Assembly: GCF_001679785.1 (NCBI RefSeq)
Contig: NZ_CP016286.1
Location: 4,412,501 to 4,476,500, forward strand
Direction of reading: 5' to 3'
Length of the DNA: 64,000 nt
Source of the DNA: Rhizobium leguminosarum
GTDB taxonomy: Bacteria; Pseudomonadota; Alphaproteobacteria; Rhizobiales; Rhizobiaceae
Shown piece after piece: positions 52,487-63,391 of the stretch. Made by a program: the position numbers and the translations under genes. Numbering within the stretch: the stretch's first letter is position 1; each line of letters opens with the position of its first letter. Under the pieces are notes generated by a model. That model did not search any database and had not been told where the DNA came from. It saw only the letters and a program-made list of their open reading frames with translations.

Positions 52487-52753
52487 TTACGCGAACCGGA
52501 CCGCCGTTCTCGCGCGCGCTTTTGCCGCTACCTCTTCGCGATCACGAGGAGGTTGAGACGTTTCCAGCGAATCGAGCAGCTCGCGGGCACATGCCGCGAT
52601 GGAATTGACCGCGTGCTCAAATGCGACCTCATTGCGCTTCGACGGTTTGGTCGTTCCGCTCACCTTGCGCACGAACTGGAGTGCGGCATCGTGGACCTCG
52701 TCGTCCGTCGCCGGCGGATCGAAATTGAACAGGGGTTTTATATTTCGGCACAT
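52487..52753 (-). CDS. DUF2277 family protein
   Basis: An 88-residue protein that starts MCRNIKPLFNFDPPATDDEV, the distinctive DUF2277 opening (CRNI-LFN-PPAT), and has ALQFVRKVSG near residue 29. The start at 52753 follows GGGAGCAAG; the frame extends upstream but that part has no similarity. The function is unknown. Confidence 0.9.
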   Translation of the reverse strand: MCRNIKPLFNFDPPATDDEVHDAALQFVRKVSGTTKPSKRNEVAFEHAVNSIAACARELLDSLETSQPPRDREEVAAKARARTAVRFA

Positions 52754-52986
52754 GACTTGCTCCCGGTCATTGTCTCTCCTCCATTTGAGAGGAGGGTGGC
52801 CAGCACAGAAAATAGTCGCGTGAGCGCTAATGGCAACCGGTCCACGGCGGAACTCTACGCGTCGCAAGCCAGGGCGCAACTCCTTCAGTTCGGTTTTTTG
52901 TTGCGTCGGGAACCATCGGGCCAGCGTCCCAGGCGATTGCTCACGCGAAGAACATCACAGGCACGTTCGCCGACTTGCCGGCTGCC

Positions 52987-53684
52987 TCAGATTTTCCTGA
53001 ACGTCAGATAGGCCGAAGACCGGCCCTCGCGCCGCGCCTTGGCCTCGTAACGTGTGCTCGGCCAGCCCTCATAGGGCGTCAACCAATCGGCTGCATTGTC
53101 GGCTATCCAGTCGAAACCGCCATGGTCGCGGCATTTGATCAGCGTCCAGTTCACATAGGTGTCGATGTCGGAGGCGAAGCAGAACAGGCCGCCGGGCTTC
53201 AGCGCGCGATGAAAGCGGTCGAGATTGGTTTTCGAGACGAAACGCCGCTTCCAGTGCTTCCGCTTCGGCCAGGGATCGGGATAGAGCAGATCGATCTGAT
53301 CGAGTGAGCCGTCCGGCAGCCAGTCGAGCAGCTGCGTCGCGTCGTCATTATAGACGCGGATATTGGAGGCACCCGTCTCGCCGATGCGCGACAACAGCTT
53401 CTGCATGGAATTGACGAAGGGTTCGACACCGATGAAGCCGGTCGAAGGCGTCTCCAGGGCGCGGTGGATCAGATGCTCGCCGCCGCCGAAACCGATTTCC
53501 AGCCGCAATCTTTCGACCGGAAGCGGGAAGAGGGAAGTCAACGGCTCCGGGGGAGCCGCCGACAGATCGATCAGGAATGCCGGCAGCAGACTGTTCAGCG
53601 TTTCGGCCTGCTGTTCGCGCAGAGCCTTGCCCTTGCGGCGACCGAAGAAGGCTTCGGTCGCCCGCCCCCGGCGTTCCATATCCG

Positions 53685-53688
<4 letters not shown>
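52987..53688 (-). CDS. trmB: tRNA (guanine-N7-)-methyltransferase
   Basis: Methylates G46 in the tRNA variable loop. The 233-residue product has the SAM-binding [18 protein letters not shown] near residue 59, [11 protein letters not shown] near 85 and the TrmB signature [18 protein letters not shown] near 134-151. It overlaps the metK stop by four bases and is cotranscribed with it, as in many Rhizobiales. Confidence 0.95.
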
Positions 53689-54938
<1,250 letters not shown>

Positions 54939-55012
54939 TTCGGGATTCCCCTCAAAGAATAAAAGCCAGCTAGTAGGTACTCAGTTCGCGGGCCGATGAC
55001 AAGCGCAGAAGG

Positions 55013-55033
55013 ACATAAATATATCTTTATATC
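55013..55033. promoter_or_regulatory. AT-rich palindrome upstream of metK, SahR-like operator candidate
   Basis: ATAAATATATCTTTAT at 55015-55030 is an inverted repeat with one mismatch per half, about 77 bases before the metK start. It resembles the ATAAAGATATCTTTAT-type site I associate with SahR regulation of methionine-cycle genes in alphaproteobacteria. The attribution is from memory and tentative. Confidence 0.45.
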
Positions 55034-55065
55034 TGCGACAAAGTGACAAATTTTGCCCCAAAAAC

Positions 55066-55094
55066 GCAAAAAAGGCGGCCTTTCGACCGCCTTT
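55066..55094 (-). terminator. Rho-independent terminator of the XRE regulator gene
   Basis: Read on the minus strand, AAAGGCGG and CCGCCTTT form an 8-base stem around TCGAAAGG and are followed by a T-run. It ends the praR-like gene transcript before metK. Confidence 0.8.
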
Positions 55095-55116
55095 CGAATT
55101 CTGCGCTGGTCTTGGT

Positions 55117-55533
55117 TCAGTCGGCGTCGGCTTCAGCGGCCAGGGCTTTCACCAGCTCCACGACCTTGCGGCGAACCTTGGGATCGGAAATCTTGACGAA
55201 GGCGCGATTGAGCTGCAGTCCTTCCGAGGACGACAGGAAATCGACGACGTAGTTCGAGCTCGAGGCTTCCATGCCGCCGCTGGCACTGGAATGTTCGCCG
55301 GGCGCGTCCTCGAAGAAAAACGACACCGGAACATTGAGGATGTTCGAGATGTTCTGCAGGCGGCTTGCGCCGACGCGGTTGGTGCCCTTTTCGTATTTCT
55401 GGATCTGCTGGAAGGTGATGCCAAGGCTTTCGCCAAGCTTCTCCTGGCTCATGCCCAGCATCGTACGGCGGAGGCGAATACGGCTGCCAACATGGATGTC
55501 GATCGGATTCGGCTTCTTCTTGTTTTCAATCAT
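55117..55533 (-). CDS. praR: XRE family transcriptional regulator, PraR/PhrR-like
   Basis: A 138-residue regulator with one XRE HTH domain (GSRIRLRRTMLGMSQEKLGE near residue 16, ITFQQIQKYEKGTNRVGASR near 39) and an acidic C-terminal region. Sequence and position next to lnt match PraR of R. leguminosarum and PhrR of S. meliloti, repressors linked to quorum sensing, biofilm formation and acid response; in S. meliloti phrR is adjacent to the lnt homologue actA. The orthology is from context and recalled similarity. Confidence 0.85.
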   Translation of the reverse strand: MIENKKKPNPIDIHVGSRIRLRRTMLGMSQEKLGESLGITFQQIQKYEKGTNRVGASRLQNISNILNVPVSFFFEDAPGEHSSASGGMEASSSNYVVDFLSSSEGLQLNRAFVKISDPKVRRKVVELVKALAAEADAD

Positions 55534-55685
55534 GGTCGTGCCCTAGCTAAGAATTTCAACCTGTTTCTAACCGGCATGCCCCTGATCCATCCCAAAACGC
55601 CACGTTGCAAGCGGTGAGGAACCCACCTTCAAACATACGTTAAGAACGCCGATTGACATCACTATGCAATTTTAGGGGTTTTTGG

Positions 55686-57290
55686 TCAATTCAACCCGGA
55701 AATAAAACCTCTGCGAGAAATTAGCGCAATCAAAATCAGCAGCGCCTCGATCAACCAGAAGTATGTTTGCCGGGGGGATGCCGTTCCGACTCCATCGCCG
55801 ATGCTATCGAGCGTTGCATCGACGAAGCCGGTTTCTCCAAGATCGAGGCCCGCAATAATTTCCCCATGCGCATTCACCAGCGCTGAAATGCCGCTATTGG
55901 CGTCGCGAATCAGCGGCAGGCCGGTTTCGACAGCCCGTACCCGCGCCTGCTGGAAATGCTGGTAGGGGCCGGGCGTCACGCCAAACCAGGCATCATTGGT
56001 GATATTGAGGATCGCGCTGGCGTCTTTTATGTCACCGGTCATTTCGCCGGGAAAAATGATCTCGTAGCAGATCAGCGGATAGAGATTGAGCCCGCCGGGC
56101 AGCGCCAGCAGGTGCCGGCTTGCGGCGGCCGAGAAGCCGCCCGGTATCTCGACGACGTTCTGGATGCCGAATTCGGTGAGCACGTCCTCGAAGGGCAGAT
56201 ATTCGCCGAAGGGCACCAGATGCACCTTGTCGGAGGCGGCGATGATCTGGCCGCGGCCGTCGATCACGTAGATGGAATTATAGTAGCGCGGCGGCGTGCC
56301 TGGTCCCATCTCCTCGGCGCGAACGGCGCCGGCGATCAGGATCTGATTGTCGTCGAGCGTATCGGCAATCCGCGTCAGCGCATCCTGATTGTCGGTCAGG
56401 ATGAAGGGGATCGACGTTTCCGGCCAGACGATGATATCGGGCTTGCGCCCGCCATTCTCAGGCGCTTCGGCCGACAGCTTCAGATGTGTCTCGAAGATCG
56501 CGGCGCGGTCGACGTCGTTATCCATTTTCGCTGTCTGGTCGATCGCCGGCTGCACCAGCCGCACCACCGGCCGCTTGTCCTCAGGCAATGTGTCCGGCCG
56601 CGGCGCGAGATGGAGAGCATAGGCGCCATAACCGAGATGGGCGGCAAAGAAGAGGGCGGCGAGTGCGATGCCCGTCCGTGCCCCTTGCCGCGTCCCGGCA
56701 AGGGCAGGCGCAGAAAAGACGAAGACGGCAAGGGCCGTTACGCCCATCGCCCCGATCACATGCGCCGACTGCATCATCAGCGGAACCGGCATGATGCCGT
56801 AGCCGATGGCGTTCCAGGGAAAGCCGGTGAGGACGAAGCTTCGAAGCCATTCCATCAGCCCGAAGCCTGCCGCAAGCGCGGCGATCCGCCCCATGCCATC
56901 AGACCAGACGATGCGCGCAAGGGCGGCCGCCAGGCCGTAGAAGATCGCAAGACAGGCCGGCAGCCCGAGGATTGCCAGCGGCAGCGCCCAGGCGAATTCT
57001 TCCTGATCGATCAGCAGCGCATGGCCGAGCCACCAGAGGCCGGCGACGAAATAGCCGAAGCCGAACAGCCAGCCGGTGGCAAACGCCGGCCACAGCCTGC
57101 CGATCAGGCCGCTTTCAGGCGAAGCCGCCGCCCCGTCGATCAGCCAGACGAGCAGCGTGAAGGAAACGAACATCGCCGCGAAAAAGCCGATGGGCGGCAG
57201 CGCCAGAACCGCGAATGCCCCGGCGGCGATTGCCAGCAGCGACCGTTTGAAACCCCAGACGAGGATAACCCTGTCCGCAAGCCGCTCCAT
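55686..57290 (-). CDS. lnt: Apolipoprotein N-acyltransferase
   Basis: Adds the third acyl chain to lipoproteins at the inner membrane. The 534-residue product has an N-terminal membrane part (about six helices, to about 210) and a nitrilase-like periplasmic domain. The catalytic triad is visible as Glu in WPETSIPF (near 283), Lys in SDKVHLVPFGEYLPF (near 349) and Cys in ICYEIIFPG (near 402). The start at 57290 has GGGAG five bases upstream. The S. meliloti homologue is actA, needed for acid tolerance. Confidence 0.95.
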   Translation of the reverse strand: MERLADRVILVWGFKRSLLAIAAGAFAVLALPPIGFFAAMFVSFTLLVWLIDGAAASPESGLIGRLWPAFATGWLFGFGYFVAGLWWLGHALLIDQEEFAWALPLAILGLPACLAIFYGLAAALARIVWSDGMGRIAALAAGFGLMEWLRSFVLTGFPWNAIGYGIMPVPLMMQSAHVIGAMGVTALAVFVFSAPALAGTRQGARTGIALAALFFAAHLGYGAYALHLAPRPDTLPEDKRPVVRLVQPAIDQTAKMDNDVDRAAIFETHLKLSAEAPENGGRKPDIIVWPETSIPFILTDNQDALTRIADTLDDNQILIAGAVRAEEMGPGTPPRYYNSIYVIDGRGQIIAASDKVHLVPFGEYLPFEDVLTEFGIQNVVEIPGGFSAAASRHLLALPGGLNLYPLICYEIIFPGEMTGDIKDASAILNITNDAWFGVTPGPYQHFQQARVRAVETGLPLIRDANSGISALVNAHGEIIAGLDLGETGFVDATLDSIGDGVGTASPRQTYFWLIEALLILIALISRRGFISGLN

Positions 57291-57370
57291 GCGCACTCCC
57301 ATCAAACCCCGAATCAACCCATTCGCAGTCTTTCAAAAAAGCGGCTCTTTGTCCCGTCAGTTGGGTCCTG

Positions 57371-58504
57371 TCAGTTGGCGGTCGATTCCGCCGGCCGGTC
57401 GTCGCCGGCCTCTGAGCCGCCATCCGCCTTGGCGCGGCGGCGGATCGCGTGGCGCTTGCGGGTGATGCGCAGCCGCTTGATGCGGCGCGGATCGGCGTCG
57501 AGGATGTGGAATTCGAAGCCCGGCAGCGCCTGGACGACCTCGCCGCGCACCGGGATGCGGCCGAGTGCCGAGAAAATCAGGCCGCCCAGCGTATCGACCT
57601 CGTCGACCTGCTCGCTAATGTCGAAATCCGGCCCGATCGCTTGGGCGATCTCTTCCAGCTCGACGCGGGCGTCGGCGATGAACATGTCCTCGGCGACGCG
57701 CTTGAACATCACTTCTTCGTCGTCATGTTCGTCGTCGATGTCGCCGACCACCATTTCTACGATGTCTTCATGCGAGGCAAGCCCGTCGGTGCCGCCATAT
57801 TCGTCGATGACGAGCGCCATCTGCGTGCGGTTCGCCTGCATCCGGCGCAACAGGTCGGACGCCAGCATCGACGGCGGCACGAACAGGATCTTGCGGATGA
57901 TACCGGCCTCGGCCAGCGTCTTTTGCAGGTCGACGCGGGCGAGGTCGAAATTCGGCTTGGCCGAACGCGTGGTCTTCTGGATGTTTTCGGGCGCGACCTC
58001 GATCGCCGGCACGGCAACGACCGGCTTCGCCGGGGCGCGGCGCTTGTTGCGCGCCTGCTTGGCGACATAGGAGAGCAGGTCGCGGATATGCACCATGCCG
58101 CGCGGATCGTCGAGCGTATCGGCATAGACAGGCATGCGCGAGCGGCCGGATTCCTCGAAGAGGATCATCAGCTCGCCGATGGGGATGTTCTGGTCGACCG
58201 CCTCGATATCGGCGCGCGGCACCATCACGTCGGCGACGCGCACCTCGCGAAAGCGCAGGATGTTATTGAGCATCGCCCGTTCGTCGGGCGAAAAGGCGTC
58301 GTCGCCGGCTGCATCTGTCATCAGCGCGTCGGCGAGATCCTCGCGCAATCGCGAGCCCTGCTGCGGGCGAAGGATGCGCGCGGCGCGCGACCAGAAGGAT
58401 TGCGATCGGCCGGATGGCCGACTACTACTGCCTGCCTCGTCCGAAGAGGAGGATGGCTCGGAGTCCTTGGCGTCTGCCGCCGGCTTCGTCGTAAAGTCGC
58501 TCAT
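57371..58504 (-). CDS. CorC/HlyC-type CBS-domain protein
   Basis: A 377-residue cytoplasmic protein with a variable, Ser-rich N-terminus, two CBS domains ([15 protein letters not shown] near residue 92 and the second near 210) and a C-terminal CorC_HlyC domain ([18 protein letters not shown] near 310). Such proteins follow ybeY and precede lnt in many bacteria and are linked to magnesium or cobalt efflux, but the role is not proven. It overlaps ybeY by four bases. Confidence 0.92.
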   Translation of the reverse strand: MSDFTTKPAADAKDSEPSSSSDEAGSSSRPSGRSQSFWSRAARILRPQQGSRLREDLADALMTDAAGDDAFSPDERAMLNNILRFREVRVADVMVPRADIEAVDQNIPIGELMILFEESGRSRMPVYADTLDDPRGMVHIRDLLSYVAKQARNKRRAPAKPVVAVPAIEVAPENIQKTTRSAKPNFDLARVDLQKTLAEAGIIRKILFVPPSMLASDLLRRMQANRTQMALVIDEYGGTDGLASHEDIVEMVVGDIDDEHDDEEVMFKRVAEDMFIADARVELEEIAQAIGPDFDISEQVDEVDTLGGLIFSALGRIPVRGEVVQALPGFEFHILDADPRRIKRLRITRKRHAIRRRAKADGGSEAGDDRPAESTAN

Positions 58505-59016
58505 GGTTCCATTTTAAGGTCTTGACCCTCGTAGGGATCAGATAGGCCTAGCTGCGCCAAAATGCGAGTCTCCAACCCCTCCATAATTTCGGCTTCGGCA
58601 CTATTCATATGGTCGTAGCCGAGAAGATGCAAGAAACCGTGCACCAGAAGATGGGTCAGGTGGTCGTCGAAACTCTTTTCAAGCTCGGCCGCTTCCCGCT
58701 CCAGCGTCTCCCGGGCGATGATGATGTCGCCGAGCATAGGGCCGGGCATCTTGCCGGGCTGAACCGGAAAGGCCGGAAAGGAGAGCACGTTGGTCGCCTT
58801 GTCCTTGCCGCGCCATTCGGCATTGATGTCCTGGATCGAGGCATCGTCGGTGAAAACAAGCGAAACCTCGGGCGGCATCGTCGGGAAGGGCTGCTTCTCG
58901 CTGTCGCGTAGATAGATCGTGGCGGCGCCGAGCACACGTTCGCAAAACGACAGCAGCGTCTCCTCGCCGGGCCAGCCGATGTCCTCGACGCTGATCTGGA
59001 TGTCGAGTTCGGCCAT
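58501..59016 (-). CDS. ybeY: Endoribonuclease YbeY
   Basis: Single-strand endoribonuclease for 16S rRNA 3' maturation and ribosome quality control. The 171-residue product has the zinc motif [15 protein letters not shown] (H3xH5xH) near residue 123. It overlaps phoH by one base and the CorC-type gene by four, so the three are cotranscribed. In S. meliloti YbeY also affects small-RNA regulation. Confidence 0.95.
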   Translation of the reverse strand: MAELDIQISVEDIGWPGEETLLSFCERVLGAATIYLRDSEKQPFPTMPPEVSLVFTDDASIQDINAEWRGKDKATNVLSFPAFPVQPGKMPGPMLGDIIIARETLEREAAELEKSFDDHLTHLLVHGFLHLLGYDHMNSAEAEIMEGLETRILAQLGLSDPYEGQDLKMEP

Positions 59017-60065
59017 TAGCCCTGCCGGCTGACGTCTTCGGCGACGGCAGAGGTGGAATCATAGGCCCTGACGATGCGCCCGACCAGCGGGTGGCGGACG
59101 ACGTCGGTATCCGTGAAGCGCACGATCGAGATGCCCTCGACGCCGTTCAGAAGCTGCAGGGCCTCGACGAGGCCGGATTTAACGCCGCGCGGCAGATCGA
59201 TCTGGCTCGGGTCGCCGGTGACGATCATGCGCGCATTTTCGCCGAGACGCGTCAGGAACATCTTCATCTGCATCGACGTGGTGTTCTGCGCTTCGTCGAG
59301 GATGATGGCGGCGTTGGCGAGCGTACGGCCGCGCATGAAGGCGAGCGGCGCGATTTCGATGACGCCGGCGGTGATCGCCCGGTCGACCTTGTCGGCAGGG
59401 ATCATGTCGTAGAGCGCATCATAGAGCGGGCGAAGATAGGGATCGACCTTTTCCTTCATGTCCCCGGGCAGGAAGCCGAGGCGCTCGCCGGCCTCGACGG
59501 CCGGGCGCGACAGGATGATCTTTTCGACCGCGCCGCGCTCCAGCAGCTGGGCGGCATGGGCGACGGCGAGATAGGTCTTGCCGGTGCCGGCCGGGCCGAC
59601 GCCGAAGACAAGCTCGGCGCGTTCCAGCGCCCTGATATAGGCGTCCTGGGTTGGCGTGCGGGCGATGATCGTCTTCTTGCGGGTGGAAACCTGCGCCATC
59701 GTCAGCTTGGCCTTGCGCTCCATGGTCGGCAGGCTGAGCTGATCGTCGGCGGCGACCGCCATGCGGATTGCACCCTCGACGTCGGATCGTTCCACGCTGC
59801 CGCCTTTCTGAAGTTTTTCATAGAGATAGTCGAGCGTGCGCCGCGCCTGATTGGTGGTCACGATATCGCCGGTGATGACGACCGAATTGCCGCGTGCCCG
59901 CGCATCGATGTTCAGCCGTTGCTCGAGCAGCTTGAGGTTTTGGTCGAATTGACCAAAGAGCTCGCTGGCGAACCGGTTGTTCTCGAACGTCAGGACGAAG
60001 TGATTGGTATCGCTCGGCGTGCGGGGGTGGCGCGGTGAAGAAGAAACCAATTCTTGTCCGTTCAA
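59016..60065 (-). CDS. PhoH family ATPase (YbeZ)
   Basis: A 349-residue PhoH-like NTPase, a partner of YbeY. Walker A is [18 protein letters not shown] near residue 155, followed by the conserved [21 protein letters not shown] (quoted in part) near 198 and Walker [13 protein letters not shown] near 258; [13 protein letters not shown] near 288 completes the PhoH pattern. An RNA-binding KH-like segment precedes the ATPase. It lies between miaB and ybeY in the operon. Confidence 0.94.
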   Translation of the reverse strand: MNGQELVSSSPRHPRTPSDTNHFVLTFENNRFASELFGQFDQNLKLLEQRLNIDARARGNSVVITGDIVTTNQARRTLDYLYEKLQKGGSVERSDVEGAIRMAVAADDQLSLPTMERKAKLTMAQVSTRKKTIIARTPTQDAYIRALERAELVFGVGPAGTGKTYLAVAHAAQLLERGAVEKIILSRPAVEAGERLGFLPGDMKEKVDPYLRPLYDALYDMIPADKVDRAITAGVIEIAPLAFMRGRTLANAAIILDEAQNTTSMQMKMFLTRLGENARMIVTGDPSQIDLPRGVKSGLVEALQLLNGVEGISIVRFTDTDVVRHPLVGRIVRAYDSTSAVAEDVSRQG

Positions 60066-60083
60066 GCGGTCGGGCTCCTTGGG

Positions 60084-61505
60084 TTAGACCGCAGCCTCTG
60101 CGCGTTCGGCAAACAGGCTGTTTGTTCCGGTCCCTGTGATTCGCACTTTAATAATGTCACCGATTTGCGATGCTTTTGCATCAACATTCACTGATTGAAG
60201 CCAGGGAGAACGTCCGATTAGTTGTTCCGGCATGCGACCGGGCTTTTCGAGCAACAGGTCGATCTCTTTGCCGATGCAGGATTCGGCAAATTCCTGCTGC
60301 TGCTTCAGGAGAAGCATCTGCAGGCGTTCCAGCCGTTCTGCCTTGATCTCTTCCGGCACCTGGTCCTTCAGCTCCGCGCCGGGCGTGCCCGGCCGTGTCG
60401 AGTATTTGAACGAGAAGGCCTGTGCATAACGGACCTCCTCCACAAGTCTCAATGTATCCTTAAAATCCTCATCTGTCTCCCCCGGAAAGCCGGTGATGAA
60501 ATCGCCCGACAGCGCGATATCGGGCCGCACCGTGCGGATCCGCTCGATCAGCGCCAGATATTCGGCCGCCGTGTGGCGCCGGTTCATCGCTTTCAGGATG
60601 CGGTCCGAGCCCGATTGCACCGGCAGGTGCAGATAGGGCATCAGCGCGCGTAGGTCGCGATGGGCATTGATCAGCCGGTCGTCCATATCGCGTGGGTGGC
60701 TTGTGGTATAGCGCAGCCGCGCAAGGCCGGGGATCTCGGCCAGCCGGTACAGCAGGTCGCCGAGGCTCCATGCCTCGCCATGGCTCCCGGCGCCGTGCCA
60801 GGCGTTGACGTTCTGCCCGAGCAGGGTTATCTCGCGCACCCCGCTGTCGGCGAGCTTTTCGGCTTCCTCGACGATCTGGGAAACCGGCCGCGACACTTCC
60901 GAGCCGCGTGTATAGGGCACGACGCAGAAGGTGCAGAATTTGTCGCAGCCCTCCTGCACCGTCAGGAAGGCGGTAACGCCGCGGGCGCGGATCCTTCGGC
61001 TCTCGGCGATCGGCAGATGCTCGAACTTGTCCTCGATCGCATATTCGGTGTCGACGACGCGCTGGCCTTGTTTGGCCAAGCGTAGCGCTTCCGGCAGGCG
61101 ATGATAGGTCTGCGGGCCGATGACGACGTCGACGGCGGGTGCGCGGCGCAGGATCTCTTCGCCTTCGGCCTGGGCGACGCAGCCGGCAACGCCGATCATC
61201 ATCTCCCGCCCGTCCGCCGCCTTCTTCTTTTTCATATCGCGCAGCCGTCCGAGCGCCGAATAGACCTTCTCGGCCGCCTTTTCGCGGATATGGCAGGTAT
61301 TGAGGAGAACGAGGTCCGCCTCTTCCATATCTTCCGTCGGCTCATAGCCGTCGCGGGCGAGCGCATCGCTCATGCGCATGGAATCGTAGACGTTCATCTG
61401 GCAGCCATAGGTCTTGATGAAGACCTTGCGGCTGTTGCTGCCGTCGCGGAGGCTCTCGCTGGGAATTGCCTCGGGGGCCTGGAGAAGGGCGCTGTCCTGT
61501 GTCAT
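60084..61505 (-). CDS. miaB: tRNA-2-methylthio-N6-dimethylallyladenosine synthase
   Basis: Radical SAM methylthiotransferase that adds the 2-methylthio group to i6A37. The 473-residue product has the MTTase domain with three cysteines ([25 protein letters not shown], about residues 32-110), the radical SAM motif [19 protein letters not shown] near 185 and a C-terminal TRAM domain. It lies between plsC and phoH. Confidence 0.96.
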   Translation of the reverse strand: MTQDSALLQAPEAIPSESLRDGSNSRKVFIKTYGCQMNVYDSMRMSDALARDGYEPTEDMEEADLVLLNTCHIREKAAEKVYSALGRLRDMKKKKAADGREMMIGVAGCVAQAEGEEILRRAPAVDVVIGPQTYHRLPEALRLAKQGQRVVDTEYAIEDKFEHLPIAESRRIRARGVTAFLTVQEGCDKFCTFCVVPYTRGSEVSRPVSQIVEEAEKLADSGVREITLLGQNVNAWHGAGSHGEAWSLGDLLYRLAEIPGLARLRYTTSHPRDMDDRLINAHRDLRALMPYLHLPVQSGSDRILKAMNRRHTAAEYLALIERIRTVRPDIALSGDFITGFPGETDEDFKDTLRLVEEVRYAQAFSFKYSTRPGTPGAELKDQVPEEIKAERLERLQMLLLKQQQEFAESCIGKEIDLLLEKPGRMPEQLIGRSPWLQSVNVDAKASQIGDIIKVRITGTGTNSLFAERAEAAV

Positions 61506-61554
61506 GGCGCGCTATTTAGTGGTTTTTGCCGCCGGAGAAAATCGAAATCTTGCT

Positions 61555-62352
61555 TCAGGAGATTTCCCGCCCGCGCAGGCGGCTGTTCAGGAGGTTGCGG
61601 ATGCGCAAGGCGATCGTCGCGCTCACCTCCTTGCGGCTGGTCTCGGCGCGGTAATCCACCGCCTCGCCGAAGGAAACTTCGGCGTCGATGGCGCCACAGC
61701 GCACGATGTCGATGAGATGCGGCAAGAGGTCGAGATCCCCCGGCCAGGCCGCGAGCCGCCGGTGATAACGCCCCATGGCGATGCCGTGCACCCTGGTATA
61801 GGCAACAGCCACCGGCTGCACCACGACCGTTCCCGTCGGCGAATAAGGCACGGCCATCGCTGCAGCGCCGAACAGCGAGGACTTGACCTCCAGCAGCCGG
61901 TTCCCATCCGAGGTCGTGCCTTCGGGAAAGAGCACGACGATCTCACCGTCGGCCATGCGCCCGGCGATCTCGTTTGCCTGATGGCCGGTCTTGCGCCGCT
62001 CCTCGCGCACGACGAACACGCTCTTCTGCAGCTTGGCGAGCGTGCCGAAGATCGGCCAGTCGCTCACCTCGATCTTGGCGATGAAGGCGACGTCGGCAAC
62101 GGCCGACAGCACCATGATATCAAGCCAGGAGGAATGGTTGGAGCAGAGCATCAGCGGCCGGCGGTCTTCCAGCCTGCCCGTGACGTGGACGCGGATGCCG
62201 AGACAATAGCAGACGATGCGGTGCCAGACGCGCGGCAGCCGGCGGCGCAGCCGCCAGTCGAAGCGTAGCGCCAGCAGTTGCAGCGGCATGAGCACGATGC
62301 TGACCGCAAGGATGACGACCGCGGCGAAGGCGATGCGCAGCCAGGCGATCAA
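61555..62352 (-). CDS. plsC: 1-acylglycerol-3-phosphate acyltransferase
   Basis: Makes phosphatidic acid from lysophosphatidic acid at the membrane. The 265-residue product begins with a hydrophobic helix (IAFAAVVILAVSIVLMPLQL) and has the catalytic NHSSWLD (HX4D) near residue 76 and FPEGTTSDGNRLLEVKSSLF near 142. It is in a row with fur and miaB on the minus strand. Confidence 0.92.
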   Translation of the reverse strand: MIAWLRIAFAAVVILAVSIVLMPLQLLALRFDWRLRRRLPRVWHRIVCYCLGIRVHVTGRLEDRRPLMLCSNHSSWLDIMVLSAVADVAFIAKIEVSDWPIFGTLAKLQKSVFVVREERRKTGHQANEIAGRMADGEIVVLFPEGTTSDGNRLLEVKSSLFGAAAMAVPYSPTGTVVVQPVAVAYTRVHGIAMGRYHRRLAAWPGDLDLLPHLIDIVRCGAIDAEVSFGEAVDYRAETSRKEVSATIALRIRNLLNSRLRGREIS

Positions 62353-62379
62353 ATGCTGGTCTCCCGGGCGGCCATTGCT

Positions 62380-62808
62380 TCAGAGGTCTTCCTTCTTCAG
62401 CGGGACGCCGTAGAGCTCCAGCCGATGGTCAACCAGCCGGAAGCCGTGCTCGCGGGCGATGCGCTCCTGCAGCGCCTCGATCTCCGGCGAGCGGAATTCG
62501 ATGACCGTGCCGGTCTTCAGGTCGATGAGATGGTCGTGGTGTTCTTCCGGCACCGTTTCGTAGCGCGAGCGCCCGTCGCGGAAGTCGTGGCGGGCGATGA
62601 TGCCGGCATCTTCGAACAGCTTTACGGTGCGGTAGACGGTCGAGATCGAGATCTTCGCGTCGACCTTCACCGAGCGGCGGTAGAGTTCTTCGACGTCGGG
62701 ATGGTCTTCCGAGTCTTCCAGGATGCGCGCGATCACGCGGCGCTGCTCGGTCATGCGCATGCCGCGTTCGGTGCAAAGCTCCTCAAGGGTCTTGGCTACA
62801 TCAGTCAT
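62380..62808 (-). CDS. fur: Fur family metalloregulator (Mur in rhizobia)
   Basis: A 142-residue Fur-family repressor. The HTH region is RMTEQRRVIARILEDS near residue 18 and ISISTVYRTVKLFEDAGI near 54; the metal-binding EEHHDHLIDLKTG near 88 has the HHDH motif. In rhizobia the protein at this position is Mur, which responds to manganese and represses Mn uptake, while iron control is by RirA and Irr; that role is from family knowledge. Confidence 0.93.
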   Translation of the reverse strand: MTDVAKTLEELCTERGMRMTEQRRVIARILEDSEDHPDVEELYRRSVKVDAKISISTVYRTVKLFEDAGIIARHDFRDGRSRYETVPEEHHDHLIDLKTGTVIEFRSPEIEALQERIAREHGFRLVDHRLELYGVPLKKEDL

Positions 62809-62890
62809 CGCCGGCCTATAGAGAATTCGTGTTTCGACAACGCCGCTGGGGCATTTGCGCCAGCCTGCATGTTGTCTCGCTGCCAGGGAA

Positions 62891-63391
62891 CTACCGAAGA
62901 ACGCGCTTCATGACAAGCGCCGTGGAGAGGGCGCCGTTTTCTTGTCTGTAGTAACCCTGACGTTCGCCGACCTTTTCGAAGCCGAGCTTGCGGTAAAGGC
63001 CAAGCGCTGCCGTATTGCCGTTGTCGACCTCGAGAAACATGCTCTCGCCGCCGCGCGACCGCGCTTCCCGCATCGCCGCCTGCATCAGTCGCCAGCCAAG
63101 TCCGGCACGGGCGACCTTCGCCTGCACGGCAATCGTCAGGATCTCCGCCTCGCCGGCGACATGGCGGGCGAGAATGAACCCCGGAAGCGGCTTTTTCAGG
63201 AAGGCATTGGTCTGGCGCGCGACGAAGCCGAAGACGGTATCCTGCATCAGCAGCCCGTGAAATTCACCGTCGCCCCAGGGCCGGGCGAACCGCTCGCCAT
63301 GCAGGGCGGCAACATCGCGGCAATCCTCGCGCTCCATGGCGATGATCTCGAATTCCGGTTTCAGCGTCAGATAGCTTTCCAGCATCGTCAT
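62891..63391 (-). CDS. rimI: Ribosomal-protein-alanine N-acetyltransferase RimI
   Basis: A 166-residue GNAT enzyme that acetylates the N-terminus of ribosomal protein S18. Motif A is ILTIAVQAKVARAGLGWRLM near residue 85, with R-x-x-G-x-G/A-type acetyl-CoA binding, and motif B is NTAALGLYRKLGFEKVGERQ near 126. It overlaps the tsaB stop by four bases; the tsaB-rimI pair is conserved. Confidence 0.93.
   Translation of the reverse strand: MTMLESYLTLKPEFEIIAMEREDCRDVAALHGERFARPWGDGEFHGLLMQDTVFGFVARQTNAFLKKPLPGFILARHVAGEAEILTIAVQAKVARAGLGWRLMQAAMREARSRGGESMFLEVDNGNTAALGLYRKLGFEKVGERQGYYRQENGALSTALVMKRVLR

Noticed and set aside
52754..52986. N-terminal extension of the DUF2277 gene or a plus-strand gene in this gap
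   Set aside because: The DUF2277 consensus starts at MCRNIKP, and the plus-strand frame is a shadow of neighbouring genes without a start signal.
54939..55065. SAM-II-type riboswitch upstream of metK
   Set aside because: The pseudoknot core sequence of that riboswitch class is not present. Only the AT-rich dyad stands out.
55956..58070. A 704-codon open frame antisense to lnt and the CorC-type gene
   Set aside because: It spans two well-supported genes in antisense, is of shadow composition and has no motif.
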